This document shows positions 33,538-42,283 of a stretch of DNA of 64,000 bases, one piece after another. Numbering within the stretch: position 1 is the first letter of the stretch; each line of letters starts with the position of its first letter. A model generated the notes under the pieces. That model ran no database searches. It was not told the DNA's origin and worked only from the letters and a program-made list of their open reading frames with translations. Both the position numbers and the translations under genes were made by a program. Source of the stretch: Daejeonia sp002484105 (GTDB lineage Bacteria; Bacteroidota; Bacteroidia; Flavobacteriales; Weeksellaceae); the NCBI RefSeq assembly GCF_051175565.1, contig NZ_CP195105.1:3038001-3102000 (forward strand), read 5' to 3'.

Positions 33538-34257
33538 ATGAAGAAACTGATAATAGGGGTATTGGCAGCATCATTGATTGTGGTTTCCTGTAAGAAAGAC
33601 CGGGACGACGATACCGTACAGGAAGTGGAAAGCCTGACAGAGCAGAATGCCAATGACGATGCGGCCATCGCAAAATACATGAATGAACATTACCTGGACG
33701 GCCAGGGACTGATAAAAGCCTTCAGTGACAGCGATACCACTGACGACGCCAATAAAAAACTCTCCGACTACGATTACCAGAAACTCGACAGTGGTGTCAT
33801 TGTTATCGCAATACCCGGAGCACAGCCAGAAAACGGACGTACCATCGGCGCTACAGACGTCATCAAACTGATGTCTGACACAAATACATTTCTTTCGGAC
33901 AAAGGAGATGACGGTACCATCACCTATACTTCTACCTATAATTTCACCAACACCATCAGTACTACTGGTGTTCCCGACCCAGATCCGTATTACTATTATG
34001 TAAAAAAATCCGTGATGGAAAGCAGCGGCGAACCCAGAAGCTATTACGAAATAGAAGGTTTCCAGGAAGGGTTAAAATACTTTAAAAGTTTTGATATTCC
34101 TGATTCCCAGAATTTCAACATGCAGGGTGTGATTATCGTCCCTTCCAGAGCAGCCTATGCACGGGATGCCCATTATACTTCGTCCTACAGAAACCGTACA
34201 TTTGTCTTCAACTTTCAGGTTTACAAAAGCTATACACGCCCGACTTCGGAAGAATAA
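33538..34257 (+). CDS. Lipoprotein of unknown function
   Basis: The 239-residue product has a lipoprotein signal (MKKLIIGVLAASLIVVSC with Cys18), then a highly acidic stretch (KKDRDDDTVQEVESL). The middle has YDYQKLDSGVIVIAIPGA and the C-terminal half contains VKKSVMESSGEPRSYYEIEGFQ. I recognise no domain. It is anchored in the inner or outer membrane, facing the periplasm or surface. It is monocistronic, with its own -7 element and a terminator after it. Confidence 0.8.
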   Translation: MKKLIIGVLAASLIVVSCKKDRDDDTVQEVESLTEQNANDDAAIAKYMNEHYLDGQGLIKAFSDSDTTDDANKKLSDYDYQKLDSGVIVIAIPGAQPENGRTIGATDVIKLMSDTNTFLSDKGDDGTITYTSTYNFTNTISTTGVPDPDPYYYYVKKSVMESSGEPRSYYEIEGFQEGLKYFKSFDIPDSQNFNMQGVIIVPSRAAYARDAHYTSSYRNRTFVFNFQVYKSYTRPTSEE

Positions 34258-34278
34258 TCAAAGACTAAAAAACAAGAT

Positions 34279-34311
34279 AAAAAAGCTGTCCTTTTCGGGC
34301 AGTTTTTTTTT
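34279..34311. terminator. Bidirectional terminator between the lipoprotein and glutamate-synthase-like genes
   Basis: AAAAAGCTGTCC pairs with GGGCAGTTTTT (one G-T pair). T runs follow on the plus strand and A runs precede, so both convergent genes can use it. Confidence 0.75.
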
Positions 34312-34329
34312 AGTTTTTAAAGATTAAGA

Positions 34330-35835
34330 CTATTCCGAAACTTTCAGAATATCCGGAAAATATTGATCGGAAAGATGCTCAAATTCGTCACCGCGCATAA
34401 ACATCGATGCATCCACCTGACTGTAGGAAGTACGTCCGGAAGCCGCTATCAGTTCGTTGCAGGTGCGCAGCGTATTTTTGTGAAAATGATACACCCTCTC
34501 ACTTTTATCGGTAATATCCAGACCTTTAATCAGCATTTTATCCTGTGTCGCCACGCCTGTCGGGCAGGCATTGCTGTTGCAGCGCAGTGCCTGGATGCAA
34601 CCAAGAGAAAACATAAACCCACGTGCATTGTTGCACATGTCGGCCCCCATTGCCAGTGCCCGGAGAATATCCAGAGCAGTAAGCACTTTTCCGCTCGCAA
34701 TCATACGGATCTTGTCACGCACTCCATATTTCTTCAAGGTACGGTTTACGAAAATAAGTGCGGGTTCAAGCGGCATTCCTACCCCATCCGAAAATTCCGG
34801 AGGTGCGGCTCCGGTACCACCTTCAGCCCCGTCAATGGTAATAAAATCCGGAAATATTTCCAATTTATTCATCTGGGAACAGATTTCTTCGAACTCGGCG
34901 GTATCACCGATACATAACTTGAATCCTACCGGTTTGCCCTCTGAAAGGTCGCGCAGCTGCTGCACAAATTTCAGTAATCCTGATGCATCCGAAAATGCAG
35001 AATGTCCGGGAGGCGATATAATCGTCATCCCCGGAGTGACGTGACGGATCTGCGCAATTTCAGGAGTATTTTTAACACCAGGCAAGACACCACCATGCCC
35101 GGGTTTTGCTCCCTGAGAAAGTTTAATCTCTATCATTTTGACATTCGGAAGTGCAGCTTTTTCGGAAAACAGTTCAGGAGAAAATTTACCCTCGGCATCT
35201 CTGCATCCGAAATACCCTGTGCCAATCTGCCAGACAAGATCGCCACCTGCTTCAAGATGATAAGGAGAAATACCGCCTTCTCCGGTATTGTGATAGAATT
35301 TTCCCTTTTTGGCTCCCCGGTTCAGGGAGAGAACGGCCCGATCGCTGAGGGAGCCGAAACTCATTGCAGAAATATTCAGCAGAGAAGCATTGTAAGGCTG
35401 CCTGCACTGTCCGTTTCCGACAAGAATACGCGGGAGTTCGTCTGATGGAGATTTGGCATAAATGGAATGTTTGATACCTTCGTATTTGCGCTGATTAATT
35501 TCCAGCTGTGTACCAAAAGGTACCGTATCACTGATATTTTTTGCTCTCCGGTAGACGGCAGAACGCTGGTTGCGTGGGAAAGGCTTGCCATCCGTTTCCC
35601 GTTCAATAAAATACTGCTGCATTTCGGGCGATATCATCTCGAAAAAATAACGGAAATATCCCAGAACAGGAAAATTCCGGAGAATGGCATGTCGCTTTTG
35701 CGTAACATTATGGATTCCCAATGCATAGACCAGGGTAAAAAGGGAGGGAATCCACCAGTCTGTTTTCAGGAAATACCCGAGAGCCCAGCTCAAGATCACC
35801 ACAATACCACCTACAATCAAAAATTTATTTCTCAT
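34330..35835 (-). CDS. FMN-binding glutamate-synthase-like protein
   Basis: The 501-residue protein starts with two hydrophobic helices (about residues 5-22 and 27-43), which tether it to the membrane. A glutamate-synthase alpha-subunit central/FMN domain follows, with SFGSLSDRAVLSLNRGAKKG, FITIDGAEGGTGAAP and MIASGKVLTALDILRALAMGAD. The C-terminal segment CNSNACPTGVATQD carries the cysteines for a 3Fe-4S cluster. It lacks the amidotransferase domain of full GltB, so it is not a complete glutamate synthase; the reaction is unknown. It is probably membrane-associated with its active site in the cytosol. Confidence 0.88.
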   Translation of the reverse strand: MRNKFLIVGGIVVILSWALGYFLKTDWWIPSLFTLVYALGIHNVTQKRHAILRNFPVLGYFRYFFEMISPEMQQYFIERETDGKPFPRNQRSAVYRRAKNISDTVPFGTQLEINQRKYEGIKHSIYAKSPSDELPRILVGNGQCRQPYNASLLNISAMSFGSLSDRAVLSLNRGAKKGKFYHNTGEGGISPYHLEAGGDLVWQIGTGYFGCRDAEGKFSPELFSEKAALPNVKMIEIKLSQGAKPGHGGVLPGVKNTPEIAQIRHVTPGMTIISPPGHSAFSDASGLLKFVQQLRDLSEGKPVGFKLCIGDTAEFEEICSQMNKLEIFPDFITIDGAEGGTGAAPPEFSDGVGMPLEPALIFVNRTLKKYGVRDKIRMIASGKVLTALDILRALAMGADMCNNARGFMFSLGCIQALRCNSNACPTGVATQDKMLIKGLDITDKSERVYHFHKNTLRTCNELIAASGRTSYSQVDASMFMRGDEFEHLSDQYFPDILKVSE

Positions 35836-35854
35836 AGAAAGGGATGTTTCCCTT

Positions 35855-35862
35855 CAAATATA
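35855..35862 (-). promoter_or_regulatory. -7 element TATATTTG before the glutamate-synthase-like gene
   Basis: An exact TAnnTTTG octamer on the minus strand about 20 bases upstream of the start codon. Confidence 0.5.
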
Positions 35863-35887
35863 GGGATTATTACTGATTCATCATATT

Positions 35888-37234
35888 TCAGATACGGGCA
35901 AGAAAGCCGTCGAAAGAATGCACTACGGATACACTTCCGTCTTCTTCGATTCTGTCCAGCGTTATCGTCTCCAGCGTATTGCAGGAAGAAGCATCAAACG
36001 CTTTGCGCACACGCACATAATTTTCGGTAAAGCCATACATCATACCGTTTTTATTTTCTTCTTCCCAAAGCACAGAGAGCGTCCTGCCAAGTTGAGACCG
36101 GTAGAAGTCCTGTTTCTTTTTTTCGGAGAGAATCCTCAGCATTTTGTTGCGCTTTTTGCGTTCGGAAACCGGAACAGAACCTTCCATTTCGGCAGCTTCG
36201 GTATTTTCCCTTTCAGAATAGGTGAATACATGGAGATACGAAACCGGAAGCTCATTCAGATAATGGTATGTTTCCAGAAAACGTTCGTTTGTCTCGCCGG
36301 GGAAACCGACGATAACATCTACACCGATGGCACAGTTGGGCATTACAGATTTTATTTTGTGAATGCGGTCTGTATAAAGTTTGGTGAGATACCGGCGTTT
36401 CATTTTCTTCAGAAGTTCGTCACTACCGCTCTGAAGCGGAATATGAAAATGAGGCACAAAATTCCGGCTTTTGGAGACCAGTTCTATGGCTTCGTCTTTC
36501 AGAAGGTTCGGTTCAATGGAAGAAATACGTATGCGTTCTATTCCCTGCACCTTGTCCAGTTCCGAAATCAGGTCAAGAAAAGTATGTTCGTGCCTTTTGT
36601 TTCCGAATTCACCTTTACCATAATCACCGATATTGACACCGGTGAGGACAATTTCTTTAATTCCTCTGGCGGAAATCTCGTGCGCATTTTTCACAACATT
36701 TTCAATGGTATCTGAGCGTGAAATGCCTCTTGCAAGCGGAATGGTACAATAGGTACATTTGTAGTCGCAACCATCCTGGACTTTAAGGAAAGCGCGTGTC
36801 CTGTCGCCTGCAGAATAGCTTCCGATAAAGGAATCTGCTTCTTGAATTTCGCAGGAATGTACCATCCCGCGATCCATTTTTACGAGGTCTTCAAGATAGC
36901 TGAGAACATTGAATTTTTCTTTGGCTCCCAAAACCAGATCTACACCGTCAACCGATGCGATCTCTTCGGGCTTCAGTTGGGCATAGCATCCAACGACGAT
37001 CACGAGCCCTTCAGGATTGGCTTTCATGGCACGTTTTACATGCAGTTTGCATTCACGGTCGGCATTTTCGGTTACCGAACAGGTATTGATTACATAAACA
37101 TCTGCCTTCTGATCAAATTCAACTTTATGATATCCGGCGTTTGTCAGCTGACGGGCAATAGTGGAAGTCTCGGCAAAATTCAGTTTGCAGCCAAGGGTAT
37201 GATATGCAGCGGTTCTGGTCAAAAAATTTTCCAT
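35888..37234 (-). CDS. mtaB: tRNA t6A37 methylthiotransferase MtaB
   Basis: The 448-residue radical-SAM enzyme adds a methylthio group to t6A at position 37 of tRNAs that read ANN codons. Its N-terminal UPF0004 domain has HTLGCKLN (first Cys), then CSVTENADREC and GCYAQ for the auxiliary cluster. The radical-SAM motif CDYKCTYC lies near residue 155. A C-terminal TRAM-like domain follows. The GCKLN start and length place it in the MtaB branch and not in MiaB or RimO. A -7 element lies just upstream. Confidence 0.93.
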   Translation of the reverse strand: MENFLTRTAAYHTLGCKLNFAETSTIARQLTNAGYHKVEFDQKADVYVINTCSVTENADRECKLHVKRAMKANPEGLVIVVGCYAQLKPEEIASVDGVDLVLGAKEKFNVLSYLEDLVKMDRGMVHSCEIQEADSFIGSYSAGDRTRAFLKVQDGCDYKCTYCTIPLARGISRSDTIENVVKNAHEISARGIKEIVLTGVNIGDYGKGEFGNKRHEHTFLDLISELDKVQGIERIRISSIEPNLLKDEAIELVSKSRNFVPHFHIPLQSGSDELLKKMKRRYLTKLYTDRIHKIKSVMPNCAIGVDVIVGFPGETNERFLETYHYLNELPVSYLHVFTYSERENTEAAEMEGSVPVSERKKRNKMLRILSEKKKQDFYRSQLGRTLSVLWEEENKNGMMYGFTENYVRVRKAFDASSCNTLETITLDRIEEDGSVSVVHSFDGFLARI

Positions 37235-37245
37235 AAATGTGGCTG

Positions 37246-37253
37246 CAAATTTA
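37246..37253 (-). promoter_or_regulatory. -7 element TAAATTTG before mtaB
   Basis: An exact TAnnTTTG octamer on the minus strand, 11 bases upstream of the ATG, giving a very short leader. Confidence 0.45.
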
Positions 37254-37284
37254 CTGAAAATAAAAATAATACAGCAAAAAGCAG

Positions 37285-37977
37285 TTACTCGAAAATCTGC
37301 TGGATGATTTCGAGAGAGTCAGGCACCCGAAACTCCGGTATATGGTAAAAGCAGTATACCAGGATGCTGTCCAGAAGTTTTTTCCTTGATGCAGGAGGTA
37401 TCAGAATTTCTTCATAAGGCCGTTCGGACATCAGGATGTCTCTCCAGAAAGCAGAGATTTCTTCTGTAAATGTATGATGCTGTATTTCGGCCGAAAATTC
37501 TGCATCTTCGGGGTTGAGATATGGCTGGCTGCTGACGAGTGGCATGTGTCCAAGTATTTTCATCAGGCGGATCAGGAATATGAGGTGTGCATTGAAATTA
37601 TGATGACCAAGATGATTCCGGAAAACAGAAATTTCCTCATATATGGCTTCAGAAGCATTTTCGTTCCGGAGAATGCGGTTGAGAAATTCTGCGACAAAAA
37701 ACATGACGGTTCCGGCACGTACATCAAATTCCTGTCGTATTTCCGCTGCGGGTTCCAGAGTGGAAACCGTTTTCATACTTCCCGAATGTGAGGAATGCAC
37801 GAGTGACAACCGCAGTTCATTCAACGGGAACAGATACGGTTTTTTACGGTTTTTCCGGGCATAGACATTTCTGGCAAAAAAGGTATCGAAGCCGTTTTCT
37901 TTAGTAAAGAAATGCAGCACAACATCCTGATCGCCATACCGGATACTCGACAGCAGAAATCCCTGAAGCAGCTGCAT
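37285..37977 (-). CDS. recO: DNA repair protein RecO
   Basis: The 230-residue protein has the RecO N-terminal OB-fold (GFLLSSIRYGDQDVVLHFFTKENG) and an alpha-helical C-terminal part. RecO helps RecF/RecR load RecA onto SSB-coated DNA. The cysteine zinc finger of many RecO proteins is not visible, as is common in Bacteroidota. Its ATG overlaps the TGA of porZ by one base (TGATG), so it is translationally coupled to that gene. recR lies elsewhere in the window. Confidence 0.9.
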   Translation of the reverse strand: MQLLQGFLLSSIRYGDQDVVLHFFTKENGFDTFFARNVYARKNRKKPYLFPLNELRLSLVHSSHSGSMKTVSTLEPAAEIRQEFDVRAGTVMFFVAEFLNRILRNENASEAIYEEISVFRNHLGHHNFNAHLIFLIRLMKILGHMPLVSSQPYLNPEDAEFSAEIQHHTFTEEISAFWRDILMSERPYEEILIPPASRKKLLDSILVYCFYHIPEFRVPDSLEIIQQIFE

Positions 37978-40277
37978 CAGTTGACGACAGCAATTTTGGC
38001 AGTGGCTGTATCAGTGCCGTCTTCATTGGTCATCAGGACAAAATATATTCCTGAAGCTACTCGCGCGCCACGCTGGTTTTTAAGATCCCATTCGTAATAT
38101 CCACCTCTTGCAACGGCCTGATGTACGAGATTTCCTGCAGCATCTGTAATGCGGATATTGGTTTTTTCAGCAAGGCCTTTTATCCGGACATTTCCTTTGT
38201 AATTTGCATAAACAACCGGATTGGGATAGACCAGTACATCTCCGAAATTTTCGGTCACATCGGTGACATCTCCCTGGTAAGTTACGATACCGTCCAGGGT
38301 GACAAAATAGACTTTTCCGGTAGATTCGTCAATTTTAATATCCGTCACCGAATTGGTGGGCAAGGGAGAGTTTTCTGCAGTAAATTTGTGAATGGTGGTT
38401 TCTCCTGTCGAGTTCAGGTAAAAAACGCCACCACCATTCACAGAAACCCATTTCTGATTTCCGGAATCTACTGTAATCTGTAGCACTGATGCATCGCGGA
38501 AAAGTTCCTCTCCAACACCGTTTTCTTCAATAACAACCGGCTCTGCCTGAGGACTGTCCGCCTTGATTTCTGTAGCGGCATTATACAGAACACGGAGTCC
38601 TTTGTCACTTCCTATCCATGCATCGCCGGATTTATCAATACTCACACTTATGGTTCTGCCTGCAGATTCCGGAAGTCCTTTTGCTGAAGTGAGCGTATAA
38701 ACTTTATCATCATTAAGATTGGCTGGAGTATTGTTAAGGTCTACGGCTGCAAATATATTCTTCCTGGGGATTGGGATCCAGATTATTCCTTCATAATATA
38801 ATGGCTTTTGAGCGGCTATTGCATTTTGTGTGTCTATCTGCAAGTCTTTTTCTATAAATTTATCATTATTCCTATCAAAATAACAAAGGCTAGTAGTCTC
38901 AGAATAAAGATTTGCATTACTTGTTTTTCCTGTGACTCCAAAAAGATTATTGTTATCATCAAAAATTAAACCTATTGCCCTCTGTGACGTATAATAACTT
39001 TTATTAAATTCAAAATCTCTGGACACTTCGTTATACGTAAATTTATAAAAACCAACATCACTACTTTTGCTGCTATATACATAATTAGCCAGAAAAACTT
39101 CCTTGTAATTTGAAGGATTAGCTATTGCATCAATAATATTAAATGAAATAGTTGAATTATTTTTAAAATAAGAAGGGTATATCCATTCCTTCCCGTTATA
39201 AAAATAGAAACCAAGATTCCTCGAATCTATTAATGCATTATTATAATCAGAATCACGCGCACCGGTAGAAACCCACAACCTGCCTTTGGTGTCCAGTGCT
39301 ATTTTGTAAGAACGGTTGTCATATGGCCCATCGGGCTTGAAGCTCTGGCTGCTTTCATTCAGAATACCGGAGGCCTGTGAACCGGAAAAAATCCCGGAAA
39401 AAATCCCGGAAGAAATATACCAGGCCGTATTTAAGACTTCCTCAGACTGATAGAATCTTCCAACTGAACCCGTATCTGTCAGCAGGCTTACTTTCTTGTT
39501 TTCGGTCACCAGAATCTGCCCTTCTACTACCGCCACATCCTTTATCACAAAAGATCCGGAAACAGATGAAAAACCGGAACCTGTATTTTTGTACAACTGG
39601 CTTGAGGTAGCTCCCACCATCAAATTACCATCAGTGCTGATTTGCGTGAAGTTTCCTGCCTGATCAGTTTCCCAGTATGAATAAATTGAGAACAGGGAAT
39701 TTTCGATCGCATGTGATTTTATACCTTTTGCAGTGGCTGCATAAACTTTATCACCAAAAATAACAGCTTCATTTGCTGCAGTATAGACACTTCCTTCAAG
39801 AAAAAAAGTTGTGTCGCCAAATTCTTTTTTGTCAAGATTAAAAATAGAAATACCATAATTTGCTGAAATTACGGCCTTATCTCCCTTGATGAAAATATGG
39901 TTGATTTTTTTGTTTCCCGTAAAACCGGAAGATAATGGTATATCCACAACATACTGGATACCGTCTTCAGAGATGACATCCATATTCCCGCTGGTGTAGC
40001 CCACCAGTCCGATACCGGTTTCCGAATTGTAGTCGAAAGCCGAAATTTTCACTTCATGAAGACCATTAGCCTTAGAAAGCTTGGAGACTTCTCCCGATGC
40101 CGGATTATAAAAAAAAATTCCGTTCTGAGTTGCAGCAATCAGTGTCCCATCATTTTTCTGCCGGATCTGCAGTACATTATTGTACGAAAAGAGATCACTC
40201 CAGCGACTGGATGTTATATTCTGTGCATTGGAGCACAATGCACACAACATGAGTATAAAGGTATAAAGAAATTTCAT
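37977..40277 (-). CDS. porZ: PorZ-like type IX secretion surface protein
   Basis: I start it at the ATG at 40277 (MKFLYTF), giving 766 residues with a signal peptide (cleavage near SNAQ). Much of the mature part is a repeated beta-propeller sequence (for example TQNGIFFYNPASGEV, IWIPIPRKNIFAAVDL, GDAWIGSDKGLRVLY), as in the two-propeller PorZ of Porphyromonas gingivalis (776 residues). The last 90 residues form a type A sorting-like domain (VLVYPNPV, IRITDAAGNLVH, GIYFVLMTNEDG). PorZ works with PorU at the cell surface in attaching secreted cargo to A-LPS. Other two-component-propeller proteins with sorting domains exist, so the name rests on length and architecture. It contains a 12-base in-frame tandem repeat. 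Confidence 0.82.
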   Translation of the reverse strand: MKFLYTFILMLCALCSNAQNITSSRWSDLFSYNNVLQIRQKNDGTLIAATQNGIFFYNPASGEVSKLSKANGLHEVKISAFDYNSETGIGLVGYTSGNMDVISEDGIQYVVDIPLSSGFTGNKKINHIFIKGDKAVISANYGISIFNLDKKEFGDTTFFLEGSVYTAANEAVIFGDKVYAATAKGIKSHAIENSLFSIYSYWETDQAGNFTQISTDGNLMVGATSSQLYKNTGSGFSSVSGSFVIKDVAVVEGQILVTENKKVSLLTDTGSVGRFYQSEEVLNTAWYISSGIFSGIFSGSQASGILNESSQSFKPDGPYDNRSYKIALDTKGRLWVSTGARDSDYNNALIDSRNLGFYFYNGKEWIYPSYFKNNSTISFNIIDAIANPSNYKEVFLANYVYSSKSSDVGFYKFTYNEVSRDFEFNKSYYTSQRAIGLIFDDNNNLFGVTGKTSNANLYSETTSLCYFDRNNDKFIEKDLQIDTQNAIAAQKPLYYEGIIWIPIPRKNIFAAVDLNNTPANLNDDKVYTLTSAKGLPESAGRTISVSIDKSGDAWIGSDKGLRVLYNAATEIKADSPQAEPVVIEENGVGEELFRDASVLQITVDSGNQKWVSVNGGGVFYLNSTGETTIHKFTAENSPLPTNSVTDIKIDESTGKVYFVTLDGIVTYQGDVTDVTENFGDVLVYPNPVVYANYKGNVRIKGLAEKTNIRITDAAGNLVHQAVARGGYYEWDLKNQRGARVASGIYFVLMTNEDGTDTATAKIAVVN
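39382..39416 (-). repeat. 12-base in-frame tandem repeat inside porZ
   Basis: About 2.9 copies of ccggaaaaaatc (last copy diverged) lie in tandem and encode repeated GIFS units (SGIFSGIFSG) near residue 290. Copy-number change would keep the frame and add or remove four residues. Confidence 0.85.
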
Positions 40278-40279
40278 TG

Positions 40280-41224
40280 TCAAACAGGTATCTTATCATC
40301 AATCACATGGTGGCTCCATGCAATACTGTTAATATTTTTGTTTTGGTCAAAATAATATTCAATCCGCCCCAGAAGCAGCCCAGCCCAGCCCACTTGGTTC
40401 ACCAGCACTTTTTTGCCGGCTCGGTTGGTATATTGCTGAGGTTCGGGAAGGAAGGTATGGGTATGTCCGCCAAGAATCAGATCTATATTTTCTGTTTTCT
40501 TTGCCAGCTGGACATCCGAAACCCGGTCGTCATCATATTGATATCCGAGATGGGAAAGGCAGATGACCAGGTCGCATTGTTTTTCCTTTTTCAGAAAATC
40601 CGAATAATGCTGTGCTACGGAAACCGGATCGGTATATTCTGTTTCCTGATATTGCTTTTTGCCGACAAGACCTTCCAGTTTGATTCCCAGGCCGAAAAGG
40701 CCAATATTCAGTCCGTTTCTTTTCAGAATTTTAAAAGGCAGGGTATGCCCGTCCAGAATGGTATTTTTAAAATTATAATTGGAGCAGACAAAAGGAAAGC
40801 TGGCGTTGGGAAGCACTTTCAGGAAACCTTCGAGCCCGTTGTCAAAATCATGATTTCCCATGGTACAGGCATCGTATCCCATCATACTCATCAGTCTGAA
40901 CTCCAGTTCGCCACCAAACATATTGAAATAAGGAGTCCCCTGAAAAACATCTCCGGAATCCAGCAGCAGCACATCCTGCTCCTGTCTGCGGATTTCACTG
41001 ATCAGATGAGCTCTTCTTGCAAAGCCACCCTGATTGGGGTTTCTTGTATAGGTAGCGTCAAAAGGTTCGATACGGCTATGCTGGTCATTGGTATGCAGAA
41101 TGGTAAGCTTTTTTATACCTTTTCCTGTGGGTTTGAAACTTCCGGCAAGCAGATGTTCCGGCATCAAAGACAGTGCGAGACTACCGCCGGCAATAGTTTT
41201 CAGGAAATTTTTTCTGTTCATCAT
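40280..41224 (-). CDS. Metallophosphatase domain of a split 5'-nucleotidase (exported)
   Basis: The 314-residue protein has an N-terminal export signal with NRKNFLKT, which resembles a Bacteroidota-style Tat motif with Lys in place of the second Arg. The calcineurin-like metallophosphatase motifs are complete: LHTNDQHS (D-x-H), LLDSGDVFQG, GNHDFDNG, LSHLGY and GGHTHTFLP. This is the N-terminal catalytic half of UshA/5'-nucleotidases, which hydrolyse nucleotides in the periplasm. The C-terminal half is encoded by the gene just upstream, with an ATGA overlap. Its stop lies two bases before the porZ ATG. Confidence 0.88.
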   Translation of the reverse strand: MMNRKNFLKTIAGGSLALSLMPEHLLAGSFKPTGKGIKKLTILHTNDQHSRIEPFDATYTRNPNQGGFARRAHLISEIRRQEQDVLLLDSGDVFQGTPYFNMFGGELEFRLMSMMGYDACTMGNHDFDNGLEGFLKVLPNASFPFVCSNYNFKNTILDGHTLPFKILKRNGLNIGLFGLGIKLEGLVGKKQYQETEYTDPVSVAQHYSDFLKKEKQCDLVICLSHLGYQYDDDRVSDVQLAKKTENIDLILGGHTHTFLPEPQQYTNRAGKKVLVNQVGWAGLLLGRIEYYFDQNKNINSIAWSHHVIDDKIPV

Positions 41225-41982
41225 TCGGCTTTTTTATCTTTAAAAATCAGTCGCACATCATCAGGTGGTATTACTTCCGGATGCTCCTTAAACTTCTGGA
41301 TATACAGATCTCTCAGTTTCTCTCCGGTGTTGATGGATGTTCCTTTGGAAAAAAAGGTCATATTATCGCCCCCCAATGCAAGATAATCTGAGGTTGCAAT
41401 ATAATAATCGCTGTCGGGATTCACTTCCTCACCGTTGATCAGTGCTTTTGAAATACGTCCCTGCCCGGTTTCGATAATTATTCTGGAAACAGGATCATTT
41501 TTCTGGCTTTTGAGATAATAATCGAACAGCCCGTTCAGGTCTTTCCCTTTTATTTTCACGATAACGAGTTCGTTTTCAAAAGGCATAATCTCAAATATGT
41601 GACGTAGCAGGATACTGCCTTTCCCAATGGTAGAACGTATACCGCCAATATTAATCAGTGCGGCATCGATACCGTGGCGGTGGTTTTTCTGAGCCCATTC
41701 CTGTGCAGCATCAAAGGTATAGTCGGCAAGCAGATTTCCGAGACTGCTGTTGTCCCCGGTTTTGGTAAGGTCAACAGAGGTATAGGATATGACAGAATTC
41801 ATCTGGCTTTCCAGCGATTTCCGGTAGGGCGCAATCACCTCCATAATGGCCGCATCTTCCTGCATGCCGGGCTGTATGGGAATATTCTTTTCTGCATCTA
41901 CCTGACGAATCTGGAGCCTGCTGTGACATGACATCAAAGCCAGCAGCCCCAAAAATGGTAGAAACCTGTAATTTCTGCTCAT
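41221..41982 (-). CDS. 5'-nucleotidase C-terminal (substrate-binding) domain lipoprotein
   Basis: The 253-residue product is a lipoprotein (Cys19 after LMS). It corresponds to the C-terminal domain of 5'-nucleotidases, with ALINIGGIRSTI, FEIMPFENELVIVKIKG and SDYLALGGDNM, which supply the nucleotide-base-binding residues. There is no catalytic metal site. Its TGA overlaps the ATG of the metallophosphatase gene (ATGA). The two halves of a normally single enzyme are thus encoded in reverse order by two coupled genes and could assemble in the periplasm, one on a lipid anchor. Confidence 0.88.
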   Translation of the reverse strand: MSRNYRFLPFLGLLALMSCHSRLQIRQVDAEKNIPIQPGMQEDAAIMEVIAPYRKSLESQMNSVISYTSVDLTKTGDNSSLGNLLADYTFDAAQEWAQKNHRHGIDAALINIGGIRSTIGKGSILLRHIFEIMPFENELVIVKIKGKDLNGLFDYYLKSQKNDPVSRIIIETGQGRISKALINGEEVNPDSDYYIATSDYLALGGDNMTFFSKGTSINTGEKLRDLYIQKFKEHPEVIPPDDVRLIFKDKKAE

Positions 41983-42003
41983 AGATACCTTTCAATATAA
42001 TTG

Positions 42004-42011
42004 CAAATATA
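42004..42011 (-). promoter_or_regulatory. -7 element TATATTTG before the 5'-nucleotidase/porZ/recO unit
   Basis: An exact TAnnTTTG octamer about 22 bases upstream of the ATG at 41982. It is the likely start of the four-gene transcript ending at recO. Confidence 0.5.
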
Positions 42012-42225
42012 AGGGGCATGTTTAAAATTTTACCGATTTTTTTTCTCCGTTCCGGAATTTTCAACTGTTTATTCTGATATTTCACCGGATATACCTTATT
42101 ATTCTCTGTTTCTGAGAGCCGCCAAAACTATAGAAATATGGCAAAATACTTCTCAAAACAAGAAAAAAATATCAATCCCAACCATTCCAACATACTCCAG
42201 TATTATCAACGTAAAAACTCTTTTT

Positions 42226-42261
42226 TTTGATACATATTCCAGAATAAATGTTTTAAATTTG
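42226..42261 (+). promoter_or_regulatory. dapA promoter, TTTG-N24-TAAATTTG
   Basis: TTTG (42226-42229) and TAAATTTG (42254-42261) are both present, but the spacer of 24 is longer than the usual 17-23. The -7 element is 22 bases before the ATG. Confidence 0.5.
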
Positions 42262-42283
42262 ACAGTTAATTTATTTTAATTCT

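Larger units (their letters stand above)
41983..42283. other. Divergent spacer between the 5'-nucleotidase operon and dapA
   Basis: These 301 bases carry the two promoters listed separately. The middle (about 42060-42200) has no gene, RNA or repeat that I can see. Confidence 0.6.

Noticed and set aside
40277..41386. A 369-codon open frame opposite the metallophosphatase gene
   Set aside because: It covers two coupled real genes on the other strand whose catalytic motifs are complete; no domain is visible in it.
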